A stretch of 64,000 nucleotides of DNA. Origin: Blepharisma japonicum (taxonomy: Eukaryota > Ciliophora > Heterotrichea > Heterotrichida > Blepharismidae). The position numbers and the translations under genes were made by a program. The stretch lies in contig CATKHK010000109.1 of the NCBI GenBank assembly GCA_949751835.1, positions 62,001 to 126,000 on the forward strand. The letters are read 5' to 3'. The notes beneath the pieces were generated by a model. It made no database searches. It saw only the letters and a program-made list of their open reading frames with translations, and was not told the DNA's origin. Below are positions 46,292-55,066 of this stretch, one piece after another. How positions within the stretch are numbered: position 1 is the stretch's first letter; each line of letters begins with the position of its first letter.

Positions 46292-46768
46292 ATGCAAAGT
46301 GTTAGCGATGGGAGGATCCATGTGTATAAACCAGGCACTTTGGAGAGAAATGAAGACAGAAATTCAATTGTGCTGCAAGCTTTGGAGACTGGGGATGGAG
46401 AATTGCTGGATTGGTGCATTGAAAATATGCAGGCACCGATAGATGTGCCTGATAGCTTGATTGCTCATTTGATTTATTTTTTAGCTGGAAGATTTTGGGT
46501 GCATTCAGACCCAAAAGCTTTAGGGTGGATAAGAAGCACAATTGTGAATAATAAAGAAAAAATCAAAGGAAACCAAGAAATAAGGCTGGTATTAGACGAA
46601 GTTAATGGGAAATTGAAAGCAAAAGCTGAAGGAATAGAAGAAGTGGGAAAGCTGAAAAATAAGCTTGATAGAATTTTTACACAAAATAAGGCTGCTCAAG
46701 ATTTTGCTATTATTGAACAGCCGCAAATAATAATCAATGAAGAAAACGATATGGATGTGGAAGAGTAA
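46292..46768 (+). CDS. Stand-alone Utp12-domain protein (WDR43/Utp5 C-terminal-like)
   Basis: The 158-residue protein has a Utp12-type helical domain at about 25-95: SIVLQALETGDGELLDWCIE, then PDSLIAHLIYFLAGRFW and ALGWIRSTIV. In the small-subunit processome this domain lies at the C-terminus of WD40 proteins such as Utp4, Utp5/WDR43, Utp12 and Utp13. Here no WD40 part is present; the remainder is a Lys/Glu-rich helix and an acidic tail ending MDVEE. The gene may encode a split or minimal processome subunit. Its start is 14 nt from that of importin-5 on the other strand. Its 3' part was duplicated to 53028-53256. Confidence 0.6.
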   Translation: MQSVSDGRIHVYKPGTLERNEDRNSIVLQALETGDGELLDWCIENMQAPIDVPDSLIAHLIYFLAGRFWVHSDPKALGWIRSTIVNNKEKIKGNQEIRLVLDEVNGKLKAKAEGIEEVGKLKNKLDRIFTQNKAAQDFAIIEQPQIIINEENDMDVEE

Positions 46769-46834
46769 GTCTATTAATTTTACATAAAATTATAAAGATT
46801 AAATGGTTTTTATGGACATATTTATAGAAATATA

Positions 46835-48826
46835 ATGCAAGTCATTGATAGAATTCGTATTAAGTCGAGAAATGATTCACTCAATTCAGAGATTTCTGGT
46901 GAATTAGAGAATTTCCTCAGACAAAACAGCTTCTTAGCAAGCTTTTATCAGATGAAAAAGATCCCAAATAATCAAGATCTTAAGAAGAGATTTGTTGTTT
47001 CAGCACTTTATGAATATATATTCTTTTATAATCAAAATTGATTTCATGATTTTGGAAATCGCTTACAAGCAATCAAAATGGACACTTCTTATTTGGAATG
47101 GCTTATAGTCCAGCAAAATGAAAAAGGTATGGAATTTCTTGATGAAGAATTTAATACAGAAAATTTCAAATTTCATGCAATTGGGTTAGTTGATCATATT
47201 TGTGAGTTCAGTTATCCAGTGGAAGACTTTGATCATGTGCTCTTTAAAAAATTAACTCAATCTTTGCAATTTACAGCTATTTTGTTTGAAAAAGACTGAA
47301 AGGTTATATACAGAAGCCCATTAGACCAAATTTCATTAATTTTATATCTTTGAGATGGTAATTACTATATTTTTTATCCAAAAACAAATTTTGGTTGAAA
47401 CAATATATTTGATGATGTTCCGCGGCGAGTTCCCACTTTACGAGAAAACCAAATTAAGTTGGGCTGTCTTGATGTAGTGGATCTTCCAATTCATCAACTC
47501 GGAATAACTTCATGAGAAAAATTTACAAAACTTATAGAAGAATGCCCTAATTGCAGCTTAAAACCCACAAAGATTGATATTGAAATAATCAATGAAAAGA
47601 AAATAAATTGATTTATTAATAGATGTTTTTATTGCAGAGGGACTGAAGATTTGATCAGTGTCAAAAATATTGACTACTCTTTTTGCCAATCTTGCATTTA
47701 CAAGTATAAAAATTTTATTAATGAGCATATAAATAGCATTGCTAGCAAGGAAGGACCTAATGTAAAAAGATTATTTCTTAAAATCCAAAATTGTATTGAT
47801 AAAATTGCAGAAAATTACTTTAAATGTGGAATTTGCCGCTGTGATGATATCGACAAAAATGATAGATATCGTCACTGCTTTTCTTTTTCAGGAAATAGAA
47901 ATATCTGCAGACAATGTGTAAAGAACTTGATTTATCAAGTGGGAAATCTTAATGAATTCTCTTATAAGAACTGAAAAGATCTATTAGCTAATCCAGATGA
48001 TATTAAAGTTATCTTAAAAGATAAAGAGTTTTTAGAACTTTTTTGTATTAATTGCATGAAGGAATTAGCAGGAATAGAAAATAGTGGCATTTTAGGTCAT
48101 GAGAACTGCTTAAAAAAATATTGCCAAGAATGCTTTAATAAAATAGATATTGGAAATTGCAGCAATTGTGGAAATCCTCTTATCAATATTTTTTATATAA
48201 CTCCTTATGAGAGATGTAATATGTGCAATAATGTTTTTCCAAAATCAGCACTAAAAGATGGAAAATGCTATATTTGTGAAATTGATAATAGAAATTATAT
48301 GCAAATTGATGAAGAGTCTAAACCAAATGAGCCATCTAACAGTCTATATCTGAATTCGACTAAAAGATATGAAAGTAGCAGCGATAAATTTGATTTGCAA
48401 CTCGAAATATCCAAAATAGAAAGAAATTTTGACTTTCCATTAAACTGCAAGCCAGTTGATGATAATACAATTGAACTTTCTCCAAAATTTCCAGATAGTT
48501 ATGAGATATATGCAGGGGAATGCTTAAAATTTGCAATTTATTTTGCTGACAGGAATGTTAATGCTGTAAAAGTGACGCCAATAATTGGATCTTCAAACAT
48601 TTTCCATCCAAATTTTTCTAATGAAGGAAACTTATCTCAAACATATATTAAAGAAAAATTAAAAGGACTTGATTTTTTGAGTTTAATATCTCTCATATTT
48701 TCTGTTCTTTTTAATCCTCAAGAATCGTTTGTGGAAAATGCTACTGCATATAACAAATGAAAACAGCTCAATGATTGCTATTGGAAATTAGCAAGAAGAT
48801 ACCTTATGACTAGTGGTCTTAGTTAA
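46835..48826 (+). CDS. Otubain-like / multi-zinc / E2-fold fusion protein, copy 1 (intact)
   Basis: The 663-residue protein is read with TGA as Trp. Residues ~20-180 resemble the C-terminal half of otubains: DFDHVLFKKLTQSLQFTAIL, then LILYLWDGNYYIFYPK where active OTUB1 has LLYRPGHYDILY. No DGNC Cys motif is seen and the His is replaced. Residues ~235-485 hold at least five C-x2-C units, including a RING-like array (FCINCMKEL...HENC...YCQEC...NCSNC at ~403-445). Residues ~520-663 fit a UBC fold: PLNCKPVDDNTIELSPKFP, then HPN at 591-593 followed by GNLS with Ser601 in place of the active Cys. The combination is unknown to me. Its role is probably binding of ubiquitin or a like protein. Confidence 0.6.
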
Positions 48827-49632
48827 TATATTCAAAATAAAAATAATAAGAATAATTGTGACTTAGAATTAATTTATTTAAATATATATGATAATCTAAA
48901 TTTAATCTCTGCTTGAAAAAGCCCTAAAATATTTTTATCTTTACACAATCACACAGTGTTTTATTAATAGCTCTAAACAATATTACGTGTTCCACCTTAT
49001 CCTTCTTAATTATAGCAAGCAAAGTCCATTTGAGATACAAGATCATTGCATCCTATAAAACTTTTCTCATCTTCATTATTGTCGATAGTATAAAGAGATT
49101 AAATTTTATAATATAGATGCATTGTTAATTGGTTTAATGAATTTGGAATAGTATCAGATTCTAATACAATAAAAAAGTTTAGTTCTTCTAAATTTTCGTG
49201 TTTTTGGGTTATCACTGGCTCTCTTTAAACTAAAGAATTTTAGATTTTAGATCTTGAGAGGTAAATAGTTTCCTTATATAATTATTTTAAGTTGAGTTCA
49301 TATATTACACTTGATTTTCTTAAAAATTAATTTATATAGTGTCAAAGATTTGATTATTTTATCAGTTTAAAGCTTAAATCTGAGAATTCGAGCCTTAGTT
49401 TTTGTATTTATAGCAATATAAAACAGACTTTTTTAGTATTACATAATCAAGTCTAAACGATCGTAAATGAAATAAACACCACACAGGTAGCTATTTGATG
49501 CACATCTGTAGTGTTAGTCTATAGAAATTGCCTGAGCTCCACATGTGAACTATCTTTCACATGTGAAGCCCTTTTTGGAATTGCCTGACAATGGCCCATT
49601 CCACATCATTCTCAGGTAATTGCAATATAGGT
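48827..49632. other. 3' flank of copy 1 (inverted-repeat arm to 49119) and part of the spacer
   Basis: Positions 48827-49119 belong to the left arm of the inverted repeat and match the reverse complement of 50458-50706. From 49120 the sequence is unique AT-rich spacer without a gene. Around 49540-49570 the word CACATGTGAA occurs twice in inverted fashion, giving a short possible hairpin. Confidence 0.6.
49617..49632 (+). repeat. 16-bp direct repeat, left copy
   Basis: TAATTGCAATATAGGT occurs here and, identically, at 50144-50159. The two copies closely flank the MOB4 pseudogene fragment and resemble a target-site duplication. Confidence 0.8.
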
Positions 49633-50143
49633 GTGTATGTAAAAAGTCTATACAGCCTTCTTACGATACTCATAAGATATTTTATTGAAGTTGGTGGGAT
49701 GCTAACTCGGCTGTTAAAATTTTTATTAATTTGCATAAGAGAGGTAGCATAGTCTAGTGTATGGTTAATATAGTCTGTTGCTGTACATTCTTAGGGGTCT
49801 TGTGAGATGTGCAAAGGTAAAGCCAGTCATCGGTTACCTTCATTTTGAGGCATGCTGTTGGTCTACAGATTCCTTGGAGAGAGAGAGACTGCGAGAAGGT
49901 TAAGCTCAAGGATGAACTGCCTCATATGCTCGTATTGCCAAACTCCAATATCTACATCGGCTGGAGGCTCACAAATACGCTTCACATTATCTGGGCAGAT
50001 TCGGATTAGTTCTTGAATATATTCTTGGATTGCAAATAGACCAGGCATGTTTGGGTAATCTTCAAAATTCCAGACCAAAGGTCAGCTGGCCTGGTGCCAA
50101 GTCTATTTCGTCTGACTTTAAACATTATTGAATTTTATTTTTT
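49633..50143 (-). pseudogene. MOB4: MOB4/phocein pseudogene fragment between direct repeats
   Basis: On the minus strand a decayed MOB4 (phocein, a STRIPAK subunit) can be read in pieces. From the ATG at 50125 it gives MFKVRRNRLGTRPAD, then in a second frame EPPADVDIGVWQYEHMRQFI (human: [20 protein letters not shown]), then in further frames CTSHKTPKN and DYINHTLD. At least three frame changes are present and similarity stops near 49640, so the C-terminal third is missing. The fragment is bounded by exact 16-bp direct repeats. It is a dead gene piece, and no poly(A) tract that would mark a retrocopy is seen. Assignment to MOB4 rather than MOB1 is strong from the WQYEHMRQF wording. Confidence 0.85.
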
Positions 50144-50159
50144 TAATTGCAATATAGGT
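50144..50159 (+). repeat. 16-bp direct repeat, right copy
   Basis: Identical to 49617-49632 (TAATTGCAATATAGGT). The starts of the copies are 527 bp apart. Confidence 0.8.
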
Positions 50160-50706
50160 AAGTGTCCGCTATATTAATGGAAAATTGCTAATATATAGTG
50201 GCTAAAAATGTGTGCATAATCTTAGACAATATGCCATATATCTTGTGCCTCTCTAAATTTGAAAATAAATATTGTCCTGACTAGCAGTAGAAGTTGTGCA
50301 CAATAAATATCTATCTCAAGCAGAATCTAATTTCTCTGCAGTTTTTTCAATCCTAGAGCATACTGATACAGTTAACTTTCTAAATTAAAAATTAGACTCA
50401 AATTCGATCATCCTATTCGAATATTTTTTCTTTTAACGCATTATCATTATATTTTTACATCTATACTATAAAATTTAATCTCTTTACACCATCGACAATG
50501 ATAAAGATGAGAAAAGTTTTATAGCATGCAAAGATCTTGTATCCCAAATGAATTCTGCTTTTAGTTTTATTAATAAAACACTGTGGATTGTGTAAAGATA
50601 AAAACATTTTGGGCTTTTTCAAGCAGAGATTAAATTTAGATTATATATATATTAAATAAATTAATTCTAAGTCACAATTATTCTTATTAATTTTATTTTG
50701 AATATA
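50160..50706. other. right part of spacer and 3' flank of copy 2
   Basis: Positions 50160-50457 are AT-rich unique sequence with no gene seen. Positions 50458-50706 are the right arm flank of the inverted repeat and lie downstream of copy 2. Confidence 0.5.
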
Positions 50707-52704
50707 TTAATTAAGACCACTTGTCATAAGGTATCTTCTTGCTAATCTCAAATAGCAATCATTGGAGTTTTTTCATTCTTTATATGCAGTAACATTTTCC
50801 ATAAATGATTCTTGAGGATTAAGAAGAACAGAAAATATGAGAGATATTAAACTCAAAAAATCAAGTCCTTTTAATTTTTCCTTAATAAATGCTTGAGATA
50901 AGTTTCCTTCATCAGAAAAATTTGGATGGAAAATGTTTGAAGATCCAATGATTGGTGCCGCTTTTACGGCATTAACATCTCTGCCAACAAAACAAATTGT
51001 AAATTTTAAGCATTCCCCTGCATATATCTCATGACTATGTGGAAATTTTGGAGAAAGTTCAATTGTATTATCATCAACTTGCTTGCAGTTTAATGGGAAG
51101 TCAAATTGTCTTTCTATTTCTGATATTTTTAGTTGCAAATTAAATTTATCGCTGCTACTTTCGTATCTTTGAATTGAATTCGGATATAGACTCTTAGGTG
51201 GCTCATTTGATATAGGTTCTTCATCAACTTGCATATATATTTTGGTATCAGCTTCGCAAATATAGCATGTTCCATCATTTAGAGCTGATTTTGGGTAGAC
51301 GACACTGCATACATTACATTTCTCATAAAGAGTATTATAATAAATATTGATAAGAGGATTTCCACAATTGCTGCAATTTCCAGCATCTATTTTATTTAAG
51401 CATTCTTGGCAATATTTTTTTAAGCAGTTCTCATGACCTAAAATGCCGCTATTTCCTTTGTCTGCTAGTTCCTTCATGCAATTTACACAAAAAAGTTCTA
51501 AAAACTCTTTATCTTTTAAGATAACTTTAATATCATCTGAATCAGCTAATAGATCTTTTCAGTTCTTATAAGAGAATTCATTAAGATTTTCCACTTGATA
51601 AATCAAGTTCTTTACACATTGTCTGCATATATTTCTATTGCCTGAAAAAGAAAAGCAGCGACGATCTTTATCATTTTTGTAGAGATCATCACAGCCGCAA
51701 TTTCCACATTTAAAGTAATTTTCTTCAATTTTTTTAAAACACTTTTCAATTATAAGAAATAATGTTTTTGCATTAAATCCTTCCTTGCTAGCAATGCTTT
51801 TTATATGCTCATAAATATAATTTTTATACTTATAAATGCAAGAGCGGCAAAAAGAGTAGTCAATATTTTTGACACTGATCAAATCTTCAGTCCCTCTGCA
51901 ATAAAAACATCTATTAATAAATCAATTTATTTTCTTTTCATTGATTATTTTAATATCAATCTTTGTGGGTTTTAAGTTACAATTAGGACATTCTTCTATA
52001 AGTTTTGTAAATTTTTCTCATGAAGTTATTCCTATTTCATGAATTGGAAGATCCACTAAACAAAGACAGCCCAACATAATTTTGTCTTCTTGTAAAATAG
52101 ATATTTGCCCTGGAATATAGTTGATTATAGAATTCCAATCAAAGCTCTTTTTTGGGTAGAAAATAAAATATTCATCACTTTGAATGTATATTATCAAAAA
52201 TATTCAACTTCCTGGACCTTTATATATAACTTTTGAGCCTTTTTTAATCAAAATAGCTGTAAAATTAAGACATCCAGTTAATCTGCTAAACAATTGATGA
52301 TCGAAATCTGTTTTTTCTGGACTAGTGAATTCACAAACCTGATTGACTAATCAAATTGAGTGTTCTCTGAAGGCATCTGTATTAAATACTTTATCAAGCA
52401 TTTGCATCTTTTCTTCAAATTGGCGATTTATAAGCCATGTGAAATAAGAAGTGTCAGCATTGATTGCTTGTAGATGTGCCGAAAATTTATGAAACCAATT
52501 TGGCTGATAAAAGAAAGTGTATTCAAAAATTGCTGAAATAATGAACTGCTTTTTAAGGTCTTGATTATTTGGGATTTCTTTAATCTGGTAAAATCAAGAG
52601 TTATAATTATTTTGATATATAAAAGCTGCTACATCTTTTGAAATGCCTGGAATGAGAGATCGATCAGAATTCTGAATGCGAACTCTATTAATTGTGGTAT
52701 TCAT
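50707..52704 (-). CDS. Otubain-like / multi-zinc / E2-fold fusion protein, copy 2 (intact)
   Basis: This copy encodes 665 residues with TGA as Trp and has the same architecture as the gene at 46835. Its first ~180 residues (MNTTINRVRIQNSDRS..., FDHQLFSRLTGCLNFTAILI, YIQSDEYFIFYPK) are clearly diverged from copy 1. From LPIHEIGITSWEKFTKLIEE on, the two are nearly the same, including the Cys-rich middle and the E2-fold end with FHPNFSDEGNLSQ. The active-site Cys position is again Ser. Where copy 1 has TGA in NQN-W-FHDF, this copy has TGG in QPN-W-FHKF. Both copies being open over 2 kb argues that they are maintained. Confidence 0.6.
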
Positions 52705-52779
52705 TATAATTCTATAAATATGTCAGTGGTGATAATGATAATCATCATTGTCCGTTAATCCATATCGATTTTATTTAGT

Positions 52780-52920
52780 AAAAATATTTTATACATAATC
52801 AATATTATTTTATCATTAGCACTAAGCAATATTTCCCATTCCGCCTTGCCCTTCTTAATTCTAGCACACATAGTCCATTTTGCAATATAAAGACTTTCAC
52901 ATTCTATAATTTACTTTCCA
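52780..52920 (+). repeat. Partial copy of the 3' flank of copy 1
   Basis: This segment (for example CCCTTCTTAATTCTAGCA and AGTCCATTTT) aligns in the same direction with about 48955-49085, the downstream flank of copy 1, with many mismatches. It is an older duplicate of that flank. Confidence 0.6.
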
Positions 52921-52921
52921 T

Positions 52922-53027
52922 CAGAACCTAAATAAAACATCATATCAATACTTCTTAATTAATATATTAAAAATTTCATTACCCGAAAGCTTTCAAAGAT
53001 AAATCTGAATAAAACTTGACATCGACA
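52922..53027 (-). pseudogene. Duplicated 3' end of the PP2A-A gene
   Basis: The sequence repeats about 55018-55115: the last ~49 coding bases of the PP2A scaffold gene (including its stop, here at about 52979) and its 3' flank, with a short extra stretch near 52930. Identity is near complete from 52951 on. It ends abruptly at 53027, where a piece of another gene begins. Confidence 0.85.
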
Positions 53028-53256
53028 ACAATTGTGAATAATAAAGAAAAAATCAAAGGAAGCCAAAAATAAAGCTGGTGTTAAACGGAGTTAATGGTAA
53101 ATTGAAAGCAAAAGCTGAAGGAATAAAAGAAGTGGGAAAGCTGAAAATTAAGCTTGATAGAATTTTTACACAAAATAAGGCTACTCAAGATTTTGCTATT
53201 ATTGAACAGCTGCAAATAATAATCAATGAAGAAAACGATATGGATGTGGAAGAGTA
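53028..53256 (+). pseudogene. Duplicated 3' part of the Utp12-domain gene
   Basis: From ACAATTGTGAATAATAAAG on, this repeats 46538-46768 with a few per cent differences, including the acidic end and the stop. It lacks the first half of the gene and has frame-disturbing small changes, so it is a non-functional 5'-truncated copy. It continues collinearly into copy 3 with the same spacing (6,490 bp) as the original does into copy 1. Confidence 0.88.
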
Positions 53257-53324
53257 AGTCTATCAATTTACATAAAATTATAAAGATTAAAAATGGTTTT
53301 TATGGACATATTTATAGAAATATA

Positions 53325-54737
53325 ATGCAAGTCATTGGCAGAATTCGTATTAAGCCGAGAAATGACTCACTCAATTCAGAGATTTCTGGTGAATTGGAGA
53401 ATTTTCTCAGCCAAAACAACTACTTAACAAGCTTTTATCAGATGAAAAAGATCCCAAATAATCAAGATCGTAAGAAGCAATTCATTGTTTCAGCACTTTA
53501 TGAATATATATTCTTTTATAACCAAAATTGGTTTCAGTATTTTGGATATTGCATGCAAACAATCAATATTGACACTTTTTATTTCCAAGGACTTATAGCC
53601 GAGCAAAATGAAAAAGGTATGGAATATCTTGATGAAGTATTTAATACAGAAGATTTCAAATTTCATGCAATTGGGTTAGTTGATAATATTTGTGAGTTCA
53701 GTCGTTCAGTAGAAGACTTTGATCATGTGCTCTTTAAAAAATTTACTCAATCTTTGCAATTTACAGCTATTTTGATTCAAAAAGACTCAAAGGTTATATA
53801 CAGAAGCCCATTAGACCAAATTTTCTTAATTTTATATCTTTGAAATGATAATTACTATATTTTTTATCCAAAAACAAATTTTAATTGGAGCGATATATTG
53901 AATTATGTTCCGCAGCAAGTTTTTCCTTTGCAAGGAGACAAAATTATGTTGGGCTGTCTTTGTTTAGTGGATCTTCCAATTCATCAACTAGGAATGACTT
54001 TATGAGAACAAATTACAAACCTTATAGAAAAATGCCCTAATTGTAGCTTAAAACCCACAAAGATTGATATTAAAATAATCGAGGAAAAGAAACGGGAATG
54101 CTTTATTAATAAATGTTTCTATTGCAGAGGGACTAAAGATTTGATCAGTGTCAAAAATATTGACTATTCTTTTTGCCAATCTTGCACTTACCAGTATAAA
54201 AATTTTATTTATGAGCATATAAACATCATTGCTAGCAAGGAAGGATTTAATGTAAAAAGAATAAAAAAATTATCTCTTAGAATTGAAAATTGTATTGCAG
54301 AAAATTACTTTAAATGTGAAAATTGCGACCGTGATGATATTGACAAAAATGATAGATATTGTGGCTGCTTTTCTTTTTCAGAAAATAGAAATATCTCAGA
54401 AAATGTGTAAAGAACTTGATTTATCAAGTGGGAAATCTATCTGAATTCCCTTATAAACTATTAATTAATCCAGATGATATTAAAGTTATCTTAAAAGATA
54501 AGAGTTTTTTAGAACTTTTTTGTGTAAATTGCATAAAGAAATGAGCAGAAAAAGGAAATAGCGGCATTTTAGGTAATGAGCTGTGCAAAAAAAAATATTG
54601 CCAAGAATGCTTAAATAAAAATAGATATTGAAAAATGCATCAATTGTGGAAATCCTCTTATCAATGCTTTTTATAATACTTCTTATGAGAGATGTAATAT
54701 ATGCAGTGTCTTCTACCCAAAATTAGCTATAAATGAT
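53325..54737 (+). pseudogene. Otubain-like / zinc / E2-fold gene, copy 3 (truncated, decayed)
   Basis: This copy is close to copy 1 from the ATG at 53325 onward (MQVIGRIRIKPRNDSLNSEI) and reads with TGA as Trp for about 360 codons. Near 54391 a single base present in copy 1 is missing, so the frame ends at TAA 54408-54410 in the second zinc unit. Similarity continues in pieces to about 54737 and then stops before the E2-fold part. Here TGG stands in NQN-W-FQYF where copy 1 has TGA. The N-terminal part might still yield a short protein of about 361 residues, but the copy looks like a decaying duplicate. Confidence 0.8.
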
Positions 54738-54742
54738 TAGCA

Positions 54743-54753
54743 GAATTAGCTGC
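54743..54753 (+). repeat. 11-bp direct repeat, left copy
   Basis: GAATTAGCTGC occurs here and at 54978-54988. The two copies enclose the segment described next. Confidence 0.6.
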
Positions 54754-54977
54754 GAGGCTTAATCAAGACCAATTAAGCTGGTGATAAAACCCCAGACTTT
54801 CTAGTAATGGCATTTCTCTCTTAATCCGGATCATGCTGATTTGCTGAGCACCACTTCTACCCAAGTGCCAGTACTATCTAACCTTGATTATTAAAGTCAA
54901 TCCCCCTTAATGCAGACCTTTCAACTGGAGTTTCTTTAGCCCTAGAGATCTTCGTCGACTTCATTATCTTTTCCCTG
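54754..54977. other. 224-bp GC-richer foreign-looking segment between 11-bp direct repeats
   Basis: This segment interrupts the copy 3 remnant and is visibly richer in G and C than its surroundings. On the minus strand, pieces look like decayed coding sequence: one frame reads MKSTKISRAKETPVERSALR and onward to NNQG, and a second frame just after it reads DSTGTWVEVVLSKSAWSG (TGA as Trp). No family is recognised. It looks like a second gene-fragment insertion of the same kind as the MOB4 piece. Confidence 0.5.
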
Positions 54978-54988
54978 GAATTAGCTGC
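54978..54988 (+). repeat. 11-bp direct repeat, right copy
   Basis: GAATTAGCTGC, identical to 54743-54753. Confidence 0.6.
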
Positions 54989-55066
54989 AAAATTAAAACT
55001 CTAAAAATATTTTTGTAATTTAGAACCTATATCAATACTTCTTAAATTAATATATTAAAAATTTCA

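Larger units (their letters stand above)
46800..52740. repeat. Large inverted repeat: arms ~46800-49119 and 50458-~52740
   Basis: The gene at 46835-48826 and its 3' flank are repeated in opposite orientation at 50458-52740. The arms include the CDS, the upstream GACATATTTATAGAA element and about 250-290 nt of downstream DNA. The 1.3-kb spacer (49120-50457) contains the MOB4 fragment. Similarity is high in the 3' two-thirds of the genes and in the flank, and much lower in the 5' third. Confidence 0.85.

Noticed and set aside
49520-49575. CACATGTGAA inverted repeat as a transposon end or regulatory hairpin
   Set aside because: It is short, occurs only here, and no element body or partner end is seen.
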